The translations under genes and the position numbers were made by a program. Below, piece by piece: positions 60,769 to 64,000 of a stretch of DNA of 64,000 nucleotides. Where the stretch lies: the NCBI RefSeq assembly GCF_000717025.1, contig NZ_JNXG01000014.1:1-64000 (forward strand), given 5' to 3'. The notes beneath the pieces are model-generated. The model searched no databases. It saw only the letters and a program-made list of their open reading frames with translations, and had not been told where the DNA came from. Source of the DNA: Streptomyces atroolivaceus. Lineage in GTDB: Bacteria; Actinomycetota; Actinomycetes; Streptomycetales; Streptomycetaceae. Within the stretch, counting starts at the first letter, position 1; each line of letters opens with the position of its first letter.

Positions 60769-61938
60769 GTGCGTTTCGAGCACCGCCGTCGCAGAGGAGG
60801 CCCGACTCCGCGTCACCGAGCAGCTCGGACAAGGCGAGGACGTTCGATCACCGCGCTCGCCGCCACCGCGGCGCTGGTCGCCGCCGTCGGGGTCGCGTAC
60901 ACGGCGGCAACGGATCGGCACACCGATTCCCCGGAACAGGCGGCCGTCGCCACGTCCGAGCAGCCCTCGCCCTCACCCGCCGGCGGAACCGCCCGTCCGC
61001 CCTCACCGACGCGGACTTCCGGGACTCCCCGGGCCGACGCGAGCGCCGAGACGAAGACTTCGGCTGTGCCCACGGTGGCCTCCGCGTCCCCACGGGCCAG
61101 GCCGCCGGCCGACTGCCGTGGCGCCCTCGCCTCGCGGTGGGCGAACTGGCCCATGCCCAACGCACGGACCGGTGGGCTGCCCTCCCCGGCGAGTTACACG
61201 AACCAGGGCAACGGCACCGTGCGCGACAACGTCACCTGCCTCCTCTGGCAGCGCACGCCAGCGCCCCAGCGCCATACATTCACCGACGCCCGGGCCTACT
61301 GTGCGCGTCTGAAGCTGGTCGGCGACGGCTGGCGACTGCCCAGCCGGATCGAGGTGATGTCTTTGGTGGACACCACGAGATCGGGCCCCGCCATCGACAC
61401 CACGGCCTTCCCCGGCACACCGGCTCGGTTTTTCTGGACCTCTTCACCCTGGGCTGTGACGAAGGCACCGCCGCGGGCGTGGATCGTCAATTTCTACGAG
61501 GGCCTCACCAGCAACGCCGCCGAGCAGTCCGGGTCGTACCAGGTGCGGTGCGTCCGCGGCGGCAGTGGTTCCGGCAGCCCGGCGTACCGGACCGGCGGCG
61601 GCCGGGTCACCGATCCCACGACGGGGCTCACGTGGCAGCGGGCCACCGCGCCCGGCACCATGTCCCCCGCTGCCGCCGATGCCTACTGCGCCGCCCTCAC
61701 TGTGGGTGGACGCGCCTGGCGCCTGCCCACGGTGAAGGAGCTCGCCACCCTCGTCGACGACAGCCGCGTCAGCCCGGCCATCGACCGTGCCGCCTTCCCG
61801 GACACACCCGGAACCGGTGCGTACTGGTCCGCCAGTGCCTTCGCACCGGAGACCTCCCAGCGCTGGTTCCTCAGCTACAACGACGGCATCACCAGCCATC
61901 GTCAGCTCGCGGGCGCGTATGTCCGCTACGTCAGCTGA
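60769..61938 (+). CDS. Surface protein with two DUF1566 (Lcl C-terminal-like) domains
   Basis: A 389-residue protein with a basic N-terminus, one hydrophobic segment (SITALAATAALVAAVGVAYT, ~residues 25-46), a Ser/Pro/Thr-rich linker, and two DUF1566 repeats. Each repeat has the pattern W(Q/-)R...A..YC..L...GWRLP...E(V/L)..LVD. The first spans ~135-265 with YCARLKLVGDGWRLPSRIE, the second ~275-389 with YCAALTVGGRAWRLPTVKEL. The domain resembles C-type-lectin/formylglycine-generating-enzyme folds and is usually extracellular. Start GTG 60769 has AGGAGGGG. Divergent from the sigma-factor fusion, which may control it. Confidence 0.82.
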   Translation: MRFEHRRRRGGPTPRHRAARTRRGRSITALAATAALVAAVGVAYTAATDRHTDSPEQAAVATSEQPSPSPAGGTARPPSPTRTSGTPRADASAETKTSAVPTVASASPRARPPADCRGALASRWANWPMPNARTGGLPSPASYTNQGNGTVRDNVTCLLWQRTPAPQRHTFTDARAYCARLKLVGDGWRLPSRIEVMSLVDTTRSGPAIDTTAFPGTPARFFWTSSPWAVTKAPPRAWIVNFYEGLTSNAAEQSGSYQVRCVRGGSGSGSPAYRTGGGRVTDPTTGLTWQRATAPGTMSPAAADAYCAALTVGGRAWRLPTVKELATLVDDSRVSPAIDRAAFPDTPGTGAYWSASAFAPETSQRWFLSYNDGITSHRQLAGAYVRYVS

Positions 61939-62019
61939 GCCGCGAGTGGGTCGGCGGAAAGGGCAAGAGGGAACGAGGAGGCACACCAAGGCTGTCGGGC
62001 ACGTCCGCAGCCTCATGAA

Positions 62020-62440
62020 GCACGCGCCGCCCGCCCGATGCAGTACTCGAGCGATCGCTTCGTCGCGCGGCGGTGCTGTTGTGTGGCGAATGCCGAGTGA
62101 GGTCTGCAGGCGGATGCCTCCGTTGCGAGCGGGTGGCCAGCGACGAGGGACGAAAGGGCGCGGGCTGCCGCACAGCCCATGTCGTGCAGCGGCTGCCGGA
62201 CAGTCGTCAGGGGAGGAGCTGTGAGCCGCTTCGGGCAAGTCGTCGAACCCGACGACCGACACGTCATCGGGCACCCCCGAGGTCCAGAGCACGGGTGGCG
62301 TCGAGAGCTCCGACCGCAAGGGGGTCCGCGCCCGTGACAATGGCTGTGGGGCTTGAGTGGTCAGGAGCTCGGTGACCGCGTGCAGGCCACCGGCCCAACG
62401 CATAACTCCGTAAATCTACTTCGAAAGACTTGAAGCTCAG
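62020..62440 (-). pseudogene. Decayed LacI-family regulator (C-terminal part)
   Basis: Pieces in several minus-strand frames give VPDDVSVVGFDDLPEAAHSS, PPLTTVRQPLHDMGCAAARA, and PTAIVTGADPLAVGALDATR, in the order expected from the C-terminal half of a LacI repressor (AIVTGAD...GALDA, then PDDVSVVGFDD, then PLTTVRQP). At least three frame changes are needed, and the DNA-binding domain is absent. It probably once regulated the PL11 gene to the right. Confidence 0.65.
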
Positions 62441-62528
62441 CTTTGTGATGTGCGACCGCAGCCCACGGAACTTCGCCTCCTCCCCATCGCGCGTTCCATG
62501 CGCTGCCACCCCGGCCGCGGACGACGAG

Positions 62529-62561
62529 CGGCACCGGCGGATGTAACACCCGCCGGTGCCG
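62529..62561 (-). terminator. Terminator after second PL11 gene
   Basis: Perfect 12-bp stem CGGCACCGGCGG / CCGCCGGTGCCG with a 9-nt loop, 61 bp beyond the lyase stop. Confidence 0.65.
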
Positions 62562-62621
62562 TCACAGCACTGGCCAGTCCCGATCTCCGGGCCTGTGCCC
62601 GCCGCCCTGCAGCCGCGTTGT

Positions 62622-64000
62622 CTACTCGGCGGACTCGCCCACGTAGCTGATGTCGGGCCTGGGAGGTGCGGACATCTCGTGGCCGAGGTAGTAGTCCACC
62701 TGATGCGACTGCATGTATCCCTTGACCGTCATGTCGTTGCGGTACGCGGGGTTGTGCGCCAGCGTGTACAGACGGTTGTCCGTCGCCTGATCGGTGGAGA
62801 GGATCACGAGTTCGTTGTTGTCGGCGTTGGTGAAGACAGCCTCTTCGCGCCAGTCACCGAACAGATCACCGATCAACGTGGGGTTATCGGTGGACCCGAA
62901 GCCCCTCGCACCGAGCTTCCATACGGTCTCGACCCGAGGCACGCTCCTGGCCGTACTCGGGGAGGCCGGGTTCCACTTCTCGATCTTGCCGTCGTTGAGC
63001 AGTTCCATGCCCAGGTCGCCGTCCCACCACAGTCCCAGCGCCGGCCAGGGCTGCAGTGAGGTGTTCTTCGCCAGGAGCTTGTTGGACTTGGCGTTGTAGA
63101 GGCCCGAGAAGGACCATGCTTCCATGCCGGGCTCATCGGGGTCGATGTCGCCGACCAGGCCGCGTCCGACGTCGACGATGCCCTTGGCACTGTGCTTCCA
63201 GATCATGCTGCCGTCGGTCGCGTCGTAGTAGTACTCGCGCAGACCGCTGGTGTTGTCCTGCTGGACTCCGTAGCCCTGAAGGCCGGGCCGGTCAGGGTCC
63301 ATCTTTCCGATGTACCAGCGGTCCCCGTGACCGATTCCCTGGTCCGCCAGCGAGTAGCGGAGGGTGCCGTCACCGTTGAGGACGAACCCGATCTCGGCGA
63401 CCTCGTCCTTGCCGTCGCCGTCGACATCGATGACACGCGTGTTGTGCCCGTCCGCGGCGGACTGTTTGCCGCGCAGCCATTTCCACTTCTGTTCGATCTT
63501 GCTGCCGTCGAACGTCCACGCGCCGATCATGAGGTTGAAGCCGCCCTTGCCGACGCGGTTCTTCATGAAGGACACCAGGGTGGGGGTGCGCCCGTCGAGA
63601 TGGCCCACAGCGAAGCGCGCGGCCAGCGGCCCGTCGGCGATGTAGTCGTCGGGGACGGGGGCCGTGGCTCGAGGGGCGCCTGTCAGGCCGTCGAGCATGG
63701 CGATGAACTGGCGGTCGCCTTTGGCCCGGGTGAACTTCGTGCCGTCGCCGAACGTCACACCGCCTGCGATACGCGCCGCCACCTCCGCCTTGCCGTCACC
63801 GTCGAAGTCGTAGACTGTCACGCCGTCCCAGTTGCCGGTGTCGATACTCGATGCCCCTCCTTCGATGTTGTTGACGTTCTTCCCGTTCGGCCCCATGTTC
63901 ATGGACCACAGGAAGGTGCCGTCGCTGCGATAGGCCTCAATGGTGCGTGGGGCGGTCTGCCTGTCGACGATGTAGTCGTACTCGCCGTCGCCGTCGAGGT
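62622..64000 (-). CDS. PL11 rhamnogalacturonan lyase, second copy (5' end beyond window)
   Basis: 459 C-terminal residues of a PL11 lyase, open to the window edge. Many calcium-binding DxDGDGxxE turns (VYDFDGDGKAEVAARI, VIDVDGDGKDEVAEIGFVLN) and the family ends GDLFGDWREEAVFTNADNN and LYTLAHNPAYRNDM identify it. It is not a close copy of the gene at 43491 (which reads LGDWREEMLLATRDSS and LMHDPQYRVEV), so the two probably differ in mode, e.g. endo- versus exo-acting. Signal peptide and start not visible. Followed by a terminator at 62529. Confidence 0.88.
   Translation of the reverse strand, partial: LDGDGEYDYIVDRQTAPRTIEAYRSDGTFLWSMNMGPNGKNVNNIEGGASSIDTGNWDGVTVYDFDGDGKAEVAARIAGGVTFGDGTKFTRAKGDRQFIAMLDGLTGAPRATAPVPDDYIADGPLAARFAVGHLDGRTPTLVSFMKNRVGKGGFNLMIGAWTFDGSKIEQKWKWLRGKQSAADGHNTRVIDVDGDGKDEVAEIGFVLNGDGTLRYSLADQGIGHGDRWYIGKMDPDRPGLQGYGVQQDNTSGLREYYYDATDGSMIWKHSAKGIVDVGRGLVGDIDPDEPGMEAWSFSGLYNAKSNKLLAKNTSLQPWPALGLWWDGDLGMELLNDGKIEKWNPASPSTARSVPRVETVWKLGARGFGSTDNPTLIGDLFGDWREEAVFTNADNNELVILSTDQATDNRLYTLAHNPAYRNDMTVKGYMQSHQVDYYLGHEMSAPPRPDISYVGESAE

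Noticed and set aside
1..64000. CRISPR arrays, tRNA or rRNA genes
   Set aside because: No regularly spaced repeats and no cloverleaf or rRNA-like stretches were seen on either strand.

Overview
This window is high-GC actinobacterial DNA, almost certainly Streptomyces. The evidence is strong third-position G/C bias, frequent GTG starts, GTGA/ATGA gene overlaps, Tat-type secretion signals and typical Streptomyces families (MMPL exporters, LuxR-type response regulators, large secreted glycan enzymes). I saw no rRNA, tRNA or CRISPR array. Most of the window is accessory plant-glycan metabolism, with relics of insertion sequences and broken genes at module boundaries.

Region 1 (1-9.85 kb): an IS630 transposase fragment, a decayed TPR-like relic, an AraC regulator divergent from a Baeyer-Villiger-type flavin monooxygenase plus SDR pair, a convergent two-component system (response regulator and histidine kinase), an MMPL exporter, and an atypical LuxR-type regulator whose receiver domain has lost its phospho-acceptor aspartate.

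Region 2 (9.82-25.2 kb): a glycoside-dismantling island with no export signals on its hydrolases. It encodes an alpha/beta-hydrolase, a GH43 xylosidase-like enzyme, two GH78 alpha-L-rhamnosidases (one split by a frame change), a membrane-anchored esterase, an MFS permease, a GH1 and a GH3 beta-glycosidase, and a relic of another hydrolase. A TetR repressor sits in the middle. Two 28-bp inverted-repeat operators of the same design lie downstream of matching promoters, one in front of each half, so the island looks like one TetR regulon. I infer uptake of an intact branched plant glycoside (saponin- or flavonoid-like) by the MFS protein, followed by cytoplasmic removal of rhamnose, xylose and glucose and of acyl groups.

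Region 3 (25.3-46.4 kb): a rhamnogalacturonan-I (pectin) locus. A minus-strand operon encodes a sugar-binding lipoprotein, two ABC permeases, a YesL-like protein, a Gfo/Idh/MocA oxidoreductase and a GH43. A second, orphan binding lipoprotein, a PL4 lyase, a beta-helix protein, a GH42 beta-galactosidase and a PL11 lyase (frameshifted) follow, with a GH53 galactanase stub. Three promoters share a TTGACG-N17-TAACGT-like core and downstream CGTGAACGTTCACG-like boxes. These are probably bound by the LacI protein at 33117-34118. A second LacI gene lies at 25310-26362.

Region 4 (46.4-58.3 kb): a second minus-strand carbohydrate operon, probably controlled by a divergent LacI gene (57310) with GTGATCGATCAC-type palindromes. 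It holds two permeases, a binding lipoprotein, two Gfo/Idh/MocA oxidoreductases, a Tat-exported GH43, a PmoA-family (DUF6807) protein and a cupin protein. A GH42 C-terminal stub lies at its upstream end.

Region 5 (58.3-64 kb): a chimeric transposase relic, an ECF sigma factor fused to a zinc-finger/anti-sigma-like segment, one membrane helix and an AbfB-type arabinofuranose-binding domain, a divergent DUF1566 surface protein, a decayed LacI relic, and a second PL11 rhamnogalacturonan lyase that runs off the right edge. The sigma-factor fusion is the most unusual single protein, and the TetR-controlled island is the best candidate for an undescribed pathway. Several gene calls rest on my own frame reading, and frameshifts could be sequencing errors.
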